Source: Candidatus Binataceae bacterium | GTDB lineage: Bacteria > Desulfobacterota > Binatia > Binatales > Binataceae | NCBI GenBank assembly: GCA_035650475.1 | Contig: DASRHP010000009.1 | Location: forward strand, 1 to 64,000 | Direction of reading: 5' to 3' | DNA: 64,000 nt | Shown: in pieces, positions 20,365-30,226 of the stretch | Position numbering within the stretch: position 1 is the stretch's first letter | How the letters are laid out: every line of letters starts with the position of its first letter | The notes under the pieces: generated by a model | Told to the model about the DNA's origin: nothing | Database searches by the model: none | What the model saw: only the letters and a program-made list of their open reading frames with translations | Translations under genes and position numbers: made by a program

Positions 20365-21162
20365 GTGGCCAACGCCTATTACAAGCAGCATTGGGTCGAA
20401 GTCGAACCCGAACGCCAGGGGGCCTATGACGAGATTCTGGCCTACCATCCGGCGCTCGACCCTCTGTTGCAGCCGCTGGAGCCGGGGCTCGGGATGCGGC
20501 TGCTCGACGTCGGCTCGGGGCCCGGCTATACGGCGCTAGAGATGGCGCGACGGGTCGGCGCGTCGGGGCGGGTGGTCGGCGTCGATATCAACGCCGACTT
20601 CGTCGCCGCCGCGTCGCGTCGCGCGCGCGCTCAGGGGCTCAATGCTGAATTCGTGCAGGCGGCGGTTCCGCCGCTCCCCTTCCCGGACCGCAGCTTCGAG
20701 CGCGTGCTGTGCAAGAACGTGCTCGAATACGTCGATTCGGCGGCGGACACGATGGCCGAGATGGCGCGGGTGGCCGCGTCGGGGGCGATCGTGGTCGCGA
20801 TCGACAGCGACTGGGAGATGCTCGCGCTGGAGCTGGCGCCGCGCGCGCAGGCGCTGAGCGACCGGGTTATCGCGGCGGCCCGCGCCATCGCGGTCAACGA
20901 GCCGCGCATCGGACGGCGGCTGCACGGCCTGATGCGCCGGGCGGGACTCGACGAGGTTAAAGTTTCGGTCTTCGCGAGCGCCGACACCCGGGGCCATCTG
21001 GCCGTGATGTTGCGCCAGAGTCTGGCGCGTTACGCGCGGGACTCGGGCGCGGTCAGTGCGGCGGAGGTCGAGCGATGGCTCGGCGCGGTGGACGAGGCGA
21101 TCGCCGCTGGCGAGTACCTGTTCATGCTGCCGCAGTTCGTGGCCCGCGGGATGAAGCGCTAG
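20365..21162 (+). CDS. Class I SAM-dependent methyltransferase
   Basis: 265 residues of the UbiE/Methyltransf_11 type. SAM motif I is LLDVGSGPGYTALEMARRVG, the acidic residue ending strand 2 is in VVGVDINADFV, and motif II/III is FVQAAVPPLPFPDRSFERVL followed by CKNVLEYV. The C-terminal part is a substrate lid with no assignable match. Start is GTG at 20365. It is divergent from metH, which could be meaningful because MetH regenerates methionine for SAM, but the divergent pair shares only the intergenic region. Methyl acceptor unknown; methyltransferase class is very likely. Confidence 0.9.
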   Translation: MANAYYKQHWVEVEPERQGAYDEILAYHPALDPLLQPLEPGLGMRLLDVGSGPGYTALEMARRVGASGRVVGVDINADFVAAASRRARAQGLNAEFVQAAVPPLPFPDRSFERVLCKNVLEYVDSAADTMAEMARVAASGAIVVAIDSDWEMLALELAPRAQALSDRVIAAARAIAVNEPRIGRRLHGLMRRAGLDEVKVSVFASADTRGHLAVMLRQSLARYARDSGAVSAAEVERWLGAVDEAIAAGEYLFMLPQFVARGMKR

Positions 21163-21310
21163 CTGGGGCGCGGCGCTTCGGCGCGCCGGCGGGGCCCGGG
21201 CGACGCATGTCAGCTTCGTCGCGGGAACCCTGGCGTGCCGCAGGTGTTTCGGACTGGCAAAGGCTGCGGGCGGCTCGCGCCCGCGGCGCCATACGGAGGA
21301 GAGACGATAA

Positions 21311-22051
21311 ATGATCCCAGCCTGGCTTTCGTTGCTCGACGCGATATTGGCGGTGATCCTGCTGGCAGTCGGCATCGGTGGCGCGCACTTCTACCTGGTT
21401 GCACCGATGCTGGGCTTCCAGCTCTTCCTGCTGAGCGTGCCGCTGGCGGCGCTTGCCTTCCTGATCGGGCTTTTGGGAATCGCGCGCACCGGCGCCGAGC
21501 CGCGCCGGGCGGGGCGTCCGATCGCGCTGGCCGGCACGATCCTGGGCCTAGTGGTCGCCGTCCCGCTGATTCTCATCATTCGTAGCTGGATGTCGATGCA
21601 CGCGCCGCTCATCAACGACATCACCACCGACTTCGACAATCCGCCCGAGTTCGTCAAACCGCCCGGGATGTCCCCGGAAGCGATGAAGTACAGGCGCGAC
21701 TACTTTGCGCCGCAGCAGATCGCCGGCTACGGCAAGCTCGAGCCGTTGCATCTCGACGACAAGCCGGCCCAAGCCTTCGCCAAGGTCAACGCCGCGGCGC
21801 ATACGATGCCCGGATGGGAGATCGTATGGGTTGATCCGGGCACGCGCACCATCGAGGGCATCCAGCGCTCCGACCTGTTCCGCTTCTGCGACGATTTCGT
21901 GATCCAGGTGCGGCCCGCCGCCGACGGCGCCGGCAGCGTGGTCGAGATGCGCTCGCGCTCGCGCGACGGCAAGGGCGACTTCGCCGTCAATTACCATCGG
22001 ATCGAGGACTTCTTCGCGATGCTCAAAAACGAGAGCGCCGCGAAGTCCTAG
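21311..22051 (+). CDS. DUF1499 membrane-anchored protein
   Basis: 246 residues. Three or so N-terminal hydrophobic segments (residues 1-95) are followed by a soluble domain (about 115-240) recognisable as DUF1499: the DNPPEFVKPPGMSPEAMKY start, AHTMPGWEIVWVDPGTRTIE, RSDLFRFCDDFVIQV and VEMRSRSRDGKGDFAVN. The function of DUF1499 is not known; the fold is small alpha/beta and often membrane-attached. GGAGGAGAG lies about 8 bases before the ATG. It follows the methyltransferase after about 150 bp and converges on the EthD gene. Family call is confident; role is open. Confidence 0.85.
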   Translation: MIPAWLSLLDAILAVILLAVGIGGAHFYLVAPMLGFQLFLLSVPLAALAFLIGLLGIARTGAEPRRAGRPIALAGTILGLVVAVPLILIIRSWMSMHAPLINDITTDFDNPPEFVKPPGMSPEAMKYRRDYFAPQQIAGYGKLEPLHLDDKPAQAFAKVNAAAHTMPGWEIVWVDPGTRTIEGIQRSDLFRFCDDFVIQVRPAADGAGSVVEMRSRSRDGKGDFAVNYHRIEDFFAMLKNESAAKS

Positions 22052-22082
22052 GCGCGGGCGCGAAGGCCCGCCCCGCCGCCGC

Positions 22083-22754
22083 TTACAGCATCACGAAGTC
22101 GCGCGTGATGATGAACGGGAAGGGGTGGGTGGTGTCGATGAAGTTGGGCTCGTCGGCGCGCACCGCGCGGTACTCCTCGGTCTTCGCCGACTGGCGCATG
22201 GCATCAGTCGAGTCGAACCAGACCTCGGCGACGCCGTCGTAGATCGGCTGGCGGCCGCCGCGGTAGGCGCCGGCACGGACGTGGTTCTGCACGTAACGCC
22301 GCATCTGCGGGATCCTCGCGCCGAGTGGGCCGTGGACCTCGCGCCAGTAGCGCTGGAACGCCGCGACGTCCATCCCGGGTTTGCGCCGGATAAACTCCAC
22401 CAGATGCATCATCGTGGGCGCCGCTGGCGCGTCCTTTTGAAGCACCTCTTCGGCCAGGATGAAATCCATCATGGACATGTCGAGGAAGGCGGCGTCGTCC
22501 TCGAGCGCGGCGCGGCTTTCCGGGCTGTTGGCGATGCGGCGCATGGCGTCAACGTCGTCGTACCACAGCTCAGCCACGCCGTCGTAGATCGGTTCGCCCT
22601 TGCGGTAGCCCGAGGGGATGGTGTGGCACTGGACGTAGCGGCGCAGCCCCGCCACCTTGCGCACGGCGTCGGCATGGCGGGTGCGCCAATACTCGCCGAA
22701 GGCCTCGAGAGTCATCCCGGGCTTGCGCTTGATGAAATAGATCGCTTTGACCAT
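22083..22754 (-). CDS. Double EthD-domain protein
   Basis: 223 residues made of two EthD-type dimeric alpha/beta-barrel units. Repeat 1 (residues 1-105) has IYFIKRKPGMTLEAFGEYWR, HADAVRKVAGLRRYVQ and YDGVAELWYDDVDAMR. Repeat 2 (residues 112-223) has VEFIRRKPGMDVAAFQRYWR, HGPLGARIPQMRRYVQ and YDGVAEVWFDSTDAMRQ. Single EthD proteins normally dimerise to form the active barrel, so this fused pair can form it in one chain. EthD is named from ETBE-degradation clusters, and similar proteins are linked to ring-opening or dehydratase chemistry, so function is not fixed. It is separated by 73 bp from the MscS gene upstream. Confidence 0.88.
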   Translation of the reverse strand: MVKAIYFIKRKPGMTLEAFGEYWRTRHADAVRKVAGLRRYVQCHTIPSGYRKGEPIYDGVAELWYDDVDAMRRIANSPESRAALEDDAAFLDMSMMDFILAEEVLQKDAPAAPTMMHLVEFIRRKPGMDVAAFQRYWREVHGPLGARIPQMRRYVQNHVRAGAYRGGRQPIYDGVAEVWFDSTDAMRQSAKTEEYRAVRADEPNFIDTTHPFPFIITRDFVML

Positions 22755-22827
22755 CGCGGACTCTCCCTCGGCTGTGGGTTTGGAGGCGCGTGCGGTGGCG
22801 GTGGCCCGCGCGGCCGCGCGCCCTGGC

Positions 22828-24327
22828 CTAGATATCGAATATTGCGCGCATCTTGTCGAGGAGCCAGCGCGAGCGGCCGCGGGTGCCGCCGTCCACGGTC
22901 TGCCCGGCGTCGAGCAGCTCGCGCCGCTGGCTCATCCGCGCGGCGATTATCTCGCTCATCTGGGCGGCAGCCTCGGGATGGGTCTTGAACAGCTCGATGA
23001 AGCCCTCGCGCGGCATCTCGATGACCTCGACGTCGGTGCGCGCGCGGATGGTCGCGTTGCGCGGCTCGCCCGTCATCAGGCCCATCTCGCCGAAAAACGC
23101 CGGGCGGCGCAGCTCGTTGAGATGGACCGGGCGGCCGTCGGCGCCGCTCGCGCTCACGTCAACCACGCCGCGGCGCATGACGTAGAGCGTGTCGCCGAGC
23201 TCGCCCTCACGCACCAGCAGCTCGCCGGCGCCAAAGTGGCGCACGCGCGCCGACGCGCTTAGGATGCGCATCTCGTCCTCGTTTAGCGCGCGCAGGAAGT
23301 CCACGCCGCGCAGCTCGGCGATAAGCTCGCGCTGCACCTCGGACTCGGCCATCCGGTGCTCGCGGCTGAGCTTGAGGGTGCGAATTGGAAATGGAATCTC
23401 GATCCCGTTGCGGCGCAGCGCGTACCACAGGCTCGAGATCACGCGGTCGTGGACCTGCTCGGTCAGTCCGTAGTCGGCAAGCCAGTACTTGACGCGGTAG
23501 CGGATGGCCGAGTCGCCATACTCCCAGGCGAAGATCTCGGGGCTCGGATGGCGCAAGATGTCGGGGATGTCGCGCAGGACACCGAGGATTACCTCGCGCA
23601 CGCGGTTGGGCGGCTCGTCGTAGCTGATGCCGAGCGAAATCTCGTCGGCGACGGCGTGGCTGGCGTAATTGAAAAGCACGTCCTTGGCCAGCTGGGCATT
23701 GGGAATATCGACCCGCTCGTTGGCGCGGGTCAGAATCGTCGTCGCCCGCCAGCCCACGCCCTGCACGCGCCCGACCTTGTCGGCCGAGCGCACCCAGTCG
23801 CCGGGCTGGAACGGCTGCGAAATCTGAAGCGTCAGGCCGCTGAAGATGTTGCCCAGGGTTTCCTGGAGCGCCCATCCGATCACCACGGTGATGACGGCGG
23901 GGATGGCGAGCAGCGCGGTTACGTCGATCTTGAAGAACGTTCGCAGCACCACCATCACGACGAACGCCCACAGCGCCAGCGTCAGCAGGTCGCGGAAGAT
24001 GGTGGAGAAGTGCTCGCGCCCGCGATGGGTTGCGGCGTCGGCGAGTTCGAGCGCGATCCGGATGAGCCCGCACATGAAGATCAATAGGGCCGAGGTGTCG
24101 ACCACGTAGCTCAGGCGGCTGAGCCCGAGCGCCGGCGTCAGCAGGTCGATAATCAGCGCCACGCCGACCACCGCCACCGGCCAGGCGTGCAGGTGCCCGC
24201 GCCGACGGCGCAGCGCCACTGCGTAGAGCAGCACGATCACTGCCACCAGCGCCTGGACGATAAACCGGACCTCGGGGCTGAGGCGGTCGAGTCCGAGAAG
24301 GAACTGGAGCTCCGTGGTACGGCTCAT
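22828..24327 (-). CDS. MscS-type channel with cyclic nucleotide-binding domain
   Basis: 499 residues. Four transmembrane segments (residues 20-150) lead to the MscS pore helix and vestibule: IGWALQETLGNIFSGLTLQI, then QPFQPGDWVRSADKVGRVQGV, WRATTILTRANERVDIPNA. The C-terminal 150 residues are a CNBD: FGAGELLVREGELGDTLYVM, then AFFGEMGLMTGEPRNATIRA, the phosphate-binding cassette with its Arg. Such fusions occur in cyanobacteria and proteobacteria and are considered cAMP/cGMP-modulated ion channels of the inner membrane. The gene starts three bases after the glycosyltransferase-like gene ends, so the two are translationally coupled. Confidence 0.93.
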   Translation of the reverse strand: MSRTTELQFLLGLDRLSPEVRFIVQALVAVIVLLYAVALRRRRGHLHAWPVAVVGVALIIDLLTPALGLSRLSYVVDTSALLIFMCGLIRIALELADAATHRGREHFSTIFRDLLTLALWAFVVMVVLRTFFKIDVTALLAIPAVITVVIGWALQETLGNIFSGLTLQISQPFQPGDWVRSADKVGRVQGVGWRATTILTRANERVDIPNAQLAKDVLFNYASHAVADEISLGISYDEPPNRVREVILGVLRDIPDILRHPSPEIFAWEYGDSAIRYRVKYWLADYGLTEQVHDRVISSLWYALRRNGIEIPFPIRTLKLSREHRMAESEVQRELIAELRGVDFLRALNEDEMRILSASARVRHFGAGELLVREGELGDTLYVMRRGVVDVSASGADGRPVHLNELRRPAFFGEMGLMTGEPRNATIRARTDVEVIEMPREGFIELFKTHPEAAAQMSEIIAARMSQRRELLDAGQTVDGGTRGRSRWLLDKMRAIFDI

Positions 24328-24330
24328 CGG

Positions 24331-25503
24331 CTAGAGCCCGCAGAGCGTGGCGATTTCGTCGAGCAGGCGCGCGGCGTCGAAATACTCGCACGCAAGCTCG
24401 CGCGCCGCCCGCGCATGGCGCGGATAGTCGGCGTTGATCACGCGCAGCGCGTCGGCCGCCGAGGCGGCGTCGTCGAAGCCGAGCAACCCGGTGCCGGCCG
24501 GGATGAATTTTTCGAAGCCGGTGAACTGAGTGGCAGCGGGGCGCCCAGCGGCCAGATAGCACACCGTGCGATCGCTGAACCATCCCGAGCGAGTACTGAC
24601 GTAGAGGTCCTTGGCCGGCGTGAATTCGCCGCGCGAGCCGCTGATGTAGGCGCGATAGGCGTCGAGGTCGAGCGACATCGGAACCACCGGCCGGAAGCTG
24701 AAGCCGCCCGCCAGCGCCCGCTCGTAGTCAGGGCCCGAAGAGAGGTCGGTCGCCAGTTCGACGGCCTGTCCGGCGCGCCGCGGAACGTCGAGCATTTTTG
24801 CAAAGTTGAGGTGCTTGGACCAGTAGTAGATGCGTCCGCTTATTTCTATGTCGTTGCCTCTGTTGCGCCAGGTTCCGACCGTGGTGAAGGGGGCAGACCG
24901 GGCCGGCGTCGGCTGCACGGGCCATTGGTCCAGCAGCACAGGCGGGCGGGTCGGATGCCATACAAGCCCGCCGGTCGGCAGCACGCAGTCGGGCTGCCCG
25001 ATATTACTGGCGTAGGTGAAGAACAGGCGATGCGCCCGGGCCAGGCTCACCATCTTCGGGTCGCCGGCCGCGTAGCGCGCCTGAAAGACACCGGGATCGG
25101 TTTCAAGATACACCATGCATCGCGCGCGCAGATGCTCCTCGCGCGGCTCGGTCGCCGCGCACAGGTTGATCACCGCGTCGGCTTCGGCGAGCAGCCGATG
25201 GGTTCGCTCGCGGCCCATCCCGAGGTACTCGCCCCGCTCGGCATCGAGGAACGACCAGCGATCGGCGAAGCCGAAGCGCCCAAGCACGCCGGTCAGAAGC
25301 TTGAGATTCGGCGCCGGATCGGGCGCGACCGTGCCGGCGGCCGGGTTGTACACCCACGCCCCGTGATCCTCGACGTAGTAGACCTCCAGTCCGAGGCGCT
25401 GGAAGCCGACCAGGTGATGGAGCAGCTGCCAGATCACGCCCGCGAACGGATAGCGGGCGGCCAGATGCAGAACGACGACCTTGCCCTTGTGCCGCCGGCT
25501 CAT
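24331..25503 (-). CDS. Glycosyltransferase-like protein (CgeB/GT-B type)
   Basis: 390 residues with the two-domain look of GT-B enzymes. The N-terminal domain starts VVLHLAARYPFAGVIWQLLH and GLEVYYVEDHGAW. The C-terminal domain has the sugar-nucleotide region around FTPAKDLYVSTRSGWFSDRT, with the closing GRPAATQFTGFEKFIPAG and GLLGFDDAASAADALR, as in spore-coat CgeB-like proteins. Donor and acceptor are unknown. It is cytoplasmic by sequence. Gap to the channel gene downstream is only three bases, and to the RdgB-like gene upstream 45 bases, so it probably belongs to the guaB-ddl-rdgB transcript. Family assignment is moderate, since GT-B sequences are weakly conserved. Confidence 0.7.
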   Translation of the reverse strand: MSRRHKGKVVVLHLAARYPFAGVIWQLLHHLVGFQRLGLEVYYVEDHGAWVYNPAAGTVAPDPAPNLKLLTGVLGRFGFADRWSFLDAERGEYLGMGRERTHRLLAEADAVINLCAATEPREEHLRARCMVYLETDPGVFQARYAAGDPKMVSLARAHRLFFTYASNIGQPDCVLPTGGLVWHPTRPPVLLDQWPVQPTPARSAPFTTVGTWRNRGNDIEISGRIYYWSKHLNFAKMLDVPRRAGQAVELATDLSSGPDYERALAGGFSFRPVVPMSLDLDAYRAYISGSRGEFTPAKDLYVSTRSGWFSDRTVCYLAAGRPAATQFTGFEKFIPAGTGLLGFDDAASAADALRVINADYPRHARAARELACEYFDAARLLDEIATLCGL

Positions 25504-25548
25504 CCGCTTACCGCAATCGCACTTCCAAATCGTTGGGCGCGCCGGGCC

Positions 25549-26190
25549 TCAGCGCATTCCCGCGATCCGCTCGAGATCGGCGCGCAGGGCTTCGAGTGCG
25601 GTGCGACGCTGGCTGAGCCGTGCGGCCTCCTCCTCGGGCAGCTCGCCCAGGTAGCATCGGCGATCCGGCAGGACCAGCACGGAGCGATAGGGAAAGCCCG
25701 TACGCACCGGCGTCAGCACGCGCTCCGCGATGACTCCCTCGATCGCGGCCTCGCTGACGCGCTCGTGGATCTGCCCGTGCTCGTGATAGACGAGCACCGC
25801 GGCCGCCCGCAGGCGGGCAGTGCGCCGTTCGCGCGCGACTCCCGCCATCCGCCGAATCACCTCTTCGGCCAGCGCGAGGTCGAGGCTGCCGCCGTGCGCG
25901 GCGGCGGCCGCCTCGGTGAGCCATCGATGCGACCGCACGCCCGGCTCGCCGCCGAGCGCGTCAACTTCGAGCCCGCCATCGTCGGCGAGCGTCGGTAAGT
26001 TGGCGCGCGCGAAGTAAAACCGTGCCTTGAGCCGCGCGTTGTCGGCGAAGGTCGCGCCGGTCTCTTCGGGCGTATGGTCGTCGACGCCGGCGTCGTGCAG
26101 GGAGAGTGGCGCGAGGCCGAAGCCGTGGAGCAGGATGCGATACTCGTCGAGCTTGGCGCGATTGGTAGTCGCGATCAGCAGTGGTTTCAT
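25549..26190 (-). CDS. rdgB: Non-canonical purine NTP pyrophosphatase (RdgB/HAM1)
   Basis: 213 residues. N-terminal LLIATTNRAKLDEYRILL, the ETGATFADNARLKARFYF substrate block and PTLADDGGLEVDALGGEPGV with the catalytic acid are the family landmarks; the motif usually reads DDSGL and here Ser is Gly. The enzyme hydrolyses ITP, dITP and XTP to monophosphates to keep them out of DNA. The C-terminal part (residues 120-213) lacks the typical ALRPF helix and is more divergent, so specificity may differ. It lies 16 bp after ddl and close to guaB, so purine metabolism is a sensible context. Confidence 0.82.
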   Translation of the reverse strand: MKPLLIATTNRAKLDEYRILLHGFGLAPLSLHDAGVDDHTPEETGATFADNARLKARFYFARANLPTLADDGGLEVDALGGEPGVRSHRWLTEAAAAAHGGSLDLALAEEVIRRMAGVARERRTARLRAAAVLVYHEHGQIHERVSEAAIEGVIAERVLTPVRTGFPYRSVLVLPDRRCYLGELPEEEAARLSQRRTALEALRADLERIAGMR

Positions 26191-26206
26191 CGCTCGCGGT
26201 GACGAT

Positions 26207-27403
26207 TCAGCCTTCCCTGGGCTCGTAAGTTATCTTGAGTTCGGCGCGCTCGCGATGCTCCTCCAGTGCCAGCTCGAGCAGGCGCTCGATTAGCTGGGGC
26301 AGCGGCAGCCCGGTCGCCTCCCACAACTTGGGATACATGCTGATCGCGGTGAAGCCGGGGATGGTATTGACCTCGTTGACGAAGATTTCGCTCAGGGAGG
26401 GACGGGCGAGAAAATCCACCCGCGCCATCCCGCGCAGGCCGAGCGCGCGAAAGGCGGCGACCGCAAGCTTGCGCAGGTGCTCGCTTTGCGCGGGGGGCAC
26501 GTCGGCCGGGATTTTTATTTCGGCGCCTTCGGGGTCGACGTACTTCGACTCATAGCTGTAGAACTCGTGGCGCCCCTTGACGACGATCTCGCCCGGGATC
26601 GACGCCTCGGGACGATCATTGCCGAGCACCGCGCATTCCAGCTCGCGCCCCTCGCAGGCGGCTTCGATCAGCACCTTGCGGTCGTAGCCGAAGGCGTCGC
26701 GCAGCGCGCGGTCGAGGTCGCTTTCCCGCTTGACCTTGCTGATCCCGACCGAGGAGCCGAGCGCGTTAGGCTTGACAAAGACCGGATAGCCAAGCGAGCG
26801 CGCCAGGTGAGCGGCGCCGGCCGGATCGTCGCGCCAGTCCGCGCGCTCGAGCGCCGCGTAGCGGACCACCGGAATGCCGGCCTCGCGCAATAGCCGCTTC
26901 TGCACGTCCTTGTCCATCCCGATTGCCGAGCCCAGCACGCCCGCACCGACGTAGGGAATTCCCGCCAGCTCCAGGAGCCCCTGCACCGTACCGTCCTCGC
27001 CGTAGGTGCCGTGCAGCACCGGGAAGACGACGTCGAGCGGGCCCGGGAGCGCGTGCCGCGCGCCGCGCGCCGGCGTCGGAGTGCGACGGGCGGCACTCGC
27101 CCTGCCATGGGCGCGGTTGTGCATCGTCTCGACCAAGGTGCGGCCGGCCGGATGTGGCAGCAGGCTGACCTCGACGCCGCCCGCGCCCAACGCCTCCAGC
27201 CGCGGCGCCGCCTCGGAGAGCATCCGCATCGCGTCGTCGCGCAGATACCAGCGGCCATCGCGCCCGATTCCGATCGGCACGACCTCGTAGCGCGCCGGAT
27301 CGATCGCCGACATCACAGTCAGCGCCGAGCGCAGCGAAACCTCGTGCTCGCTCGACCGTCCGCCGAACAGCACGCCCACTGTGAGTCTTCGTTTCTCGCT
27401 CAT
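26207..27403 (-). CDS. ddl: D-alanine--D-alanine ligase
   Basis: 398 residues, slightly longer than most Ddl because of a basic, poorly conserved insertion near residues 85-110 (RASAARRTPTPARG). The ATP-grasp signature is complete: VGVLFGGRSSEHEVSLRSA at the start, VFPVLHGTYGEDGTVQGLLE, FVKPNALGSSVGISK, FYSYESKYVDPEGAEIKIP with the Tyr of the omega loop that favours D-Ala rather than D-lactate, and FVNEVNTIPGFTAISMYPKL. It makes the D-Ala dipeptide for peptidoglycan in the cytoplasm. Start is set at 27403, where the family begins. It is not in a mur cluster here; neighbours are guaB and rdgB. Confidence 0.95.
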   Translation of the reverse strand: MSEKRRLTVGVLFGGRSSEHEVSLRSALTVMSAIDPARYEVVPIGIGRDGRWYLRDDAMRMLSEAAPRLEALGAGGVEVSLLPHPAGRTLVETMHNRAHGRASAARRTPTPARGARHALPGPLDVVFPVLHGTYGEDGTVQGLLELAGIPYVGAGVLGSAIGMDKDVQKRLLREAGIPVVRYAALERADWRDDPAGAAHLARSLGYPVFVKPNALGSSVGISKVKRESDLDRALRDAFGYDRKVLIEAACEGRELECAVLGNDRPEASIPGEIVVKGRHEFYSYESKYVDPEGAEIKIPADVPPAQSEHLRKLAVAAFRALGLRGMARVDFLARPSLSEIFVNEVNTIPGFTAISMYPKLWEATGLPLPQLIERLLELALEEHRERAELKITYEPREG

Positions 27404-27554
27404 CCGCGCCACGCCACCCCGCGAAACCGCGCTATCAGCCAGTGCAAGCCTCGATTCTGCCACGCCGCCGCAGCGCTATCGAGCGGGCGCGGCCGCGCCG
27501 GCGGCGATGCGCCGCCGCGCGCCTTGGCTCTTCCGATGGCGACGGCTGGCTGGT

Positions 27555-29021
<1,467 letters not shown>

Positions 29022-29031
29022 TCATGACAAA

Positions 29032-29055
29032 AAGCCCGCGGAGATCCGCGGGCTT
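29032..29055 (-). terminator. Intrinsic terminator/attenuator in the guaB leader
   Basis: On the minus strand an 11-bp perfect stem (arms 29055-29045 and 29042-29032; loop TC or a tetraloop) is followed directly by TTTTT, then TCATGAGGAG and the guaB start. No minus-strand gene lies directly upstream (the neighbour at 29270 is on the plus strand), so this hairpin can only act on the guaB transcript. A second small hairpin (CTGCTG/CAGCAG, 29074-29087) lies before it. Regulation of guaB by transcription termination is therefore suggested; the signal is unknown. Confidence 0.65.
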
Positions 29056-29147
29056 GTCGCCGTTTGTATGGGAGCTGCTGTGCAGCAGAGCGCCATATCT
29101 TTAACTAACAAAATGAGGATCGCCGATCAATTAGCCCTCGCGGCCGG

Positions 29148-29186
29148 GTAGTGAGTCAGTTTGAGGTTTTTGAACTGACCCACTAC
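29148..29186. repeat. 39-bp near-perfect palindrome
   Basis: Arms 29148-29161 and 29173-29186 (14 bp each) pair with a single G:T wobble around an 11-base loop. It lies between guaB and the oxidoreductase gene at 29270. The arm sequence (GTAGTGAGTCAGTT) recalls the ends of some transposons, so it may be the fused ends of a deleted element. Its place between two divergent genes also allows an operator role. Confidence 0.5.
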
Positions 29187-29269
29187 TCAAGGCCGGCGCG
29201 GGTTGCGCCGCGCAGACGCTTCAGGCTATCGAATGAACGCGCTTCCCGCAGCGAAAGGAATCGTCCGCG

Positions 29270-30208
29270 ATGGCGAAGACCGCACTTGCCTTCTCGATCA
29301 TGCCCGACAGCCCCCTTGACAAGATCGTCGAGTGGACCAAAGAGGCCGAAGACCTCGGCTTTTCCGGCGTCTTCATGACCGAGGCCAACAACGACTCGCT
29401 CGCATGCTCGCTCGCGCTCGGGATGCAGACGCGGCGGATTACGCTGGGCACCGCGATCACCAACATCTACCTGCGCCATCCGGTGCTCCTCGCCAACGAG
29501 GCCGCCACCGTCCATCACTTCACTGGCGGCCGCTTCATCCTCGGGTTGGGCACCGGCCACGGCGAGAGCAACTCGCGCCTAGGGATCGAGATGGGGACGC
29601 CGATGCTGAAGATGCGCGAGACGGTGGCGACGCTGCGCAAACTGCTCGACGGCGGCGCCACCGGCCCGCGGATAAGCGGCAGGCTGCCGATCTATCTCGC
29701 CGGCGTCTCGCGCCCGATGGTGAAGATGGCGGGCGAGATCGCCGACGGCGTGATCTTCAACTTCTTCCCGCCCGCCCGCGTGCACGAGGCGATGGCCGAA
29801 ATCGCCGAGGGCGCGCGCGTCGCCGGGCGCAGCCCCGAGGCGGTCGAGCCGGTGCTGTTCGCCACCGCGTTCATCTCCGACGACCTCGAAGCGGCGCGCC
29901 GGCCCGCGCGCACGCTGCTGTCGCGCTACGGGGCGCTGCGATTTTACGGCAACATGATGGCCAAGGCAGGGTTCGCGCGCGAGATCCAGGGGATTCGCGC
30001 GGCGCGCGGCGACGCCGCCAAGGCGCTCGCCGCGGTGAGCGACGCGATGATTGACGCGACCCTGCTGGTCGGCCCCGGGGCGCGCGTGCGCGAGCGGCTG
30101 GCCGAGTTGTGCGCGCCCGGCGTGGGCACCGCGGTAGTGTTCACCAATCCAGTCAACGAAACGCGCGAGGCGGCGATCCGGCGCACGATGCGCGCGCTGC
30201 GCCCGTAG
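29270..30208 (+). CDS. Luciferase-like flavin/F420-dependent oxidoreductase
   Basis: 312 residues of the luciferase-like monooxygenase (LLM) TIM barrel family. The N-terminus LAFSIMPDSPLDKIVEWTKE, then EDLGFSGVFMTE, and the signature NEAATVHHFTGGRFILGLGT are clear. The PIYLAGVSRPMVKMAGEIAD block near residue 145 is the cofactor-facing strand. Members of this subgroup often use F420 or FMN, so cofactor is not fixed by sequence. The start at 29270 is supported by GAAAGGA about 8 bases upstream. It stands alone, divergent from guaB across the palindrome and terminator region. Substrate is unknown. Confidence 0.88.
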   Translation: MAKTALAFSIMPDSPLDKIVEWTKEAEDLGFSGVFMTEANNDSLACSLALGMQTRRITLGTAITNIYLRHPVLLANEAATVHHFTGGRFILGLGTGHGESNSRLGIEMGTPMLKMRETVATLRKLLDGGATGPRISGRLPIYLAGVSRPMVKMAGEIADGVIFNFFPPARVHEAMAEIAEGARVAGRSPEAVEPVLFATAFISDDLEAARRPARTLLSRYGALRFYGNMMAKAGFAREIQGIRAARGDAAKALAAVSDAMIDATLLVGPGARVRERLAELCAPGVGTAVVFTNPVNETREAAIRRTMRALRP

Positions 30209-30226
30209 CGTCCCCGCCGGGCGGCG

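Noticed and set aside
24187..25998. 603-codon plus-strand frame
   Set aside because: Antisense to the MscS, glycosyltransferase-like and RdgB genes.
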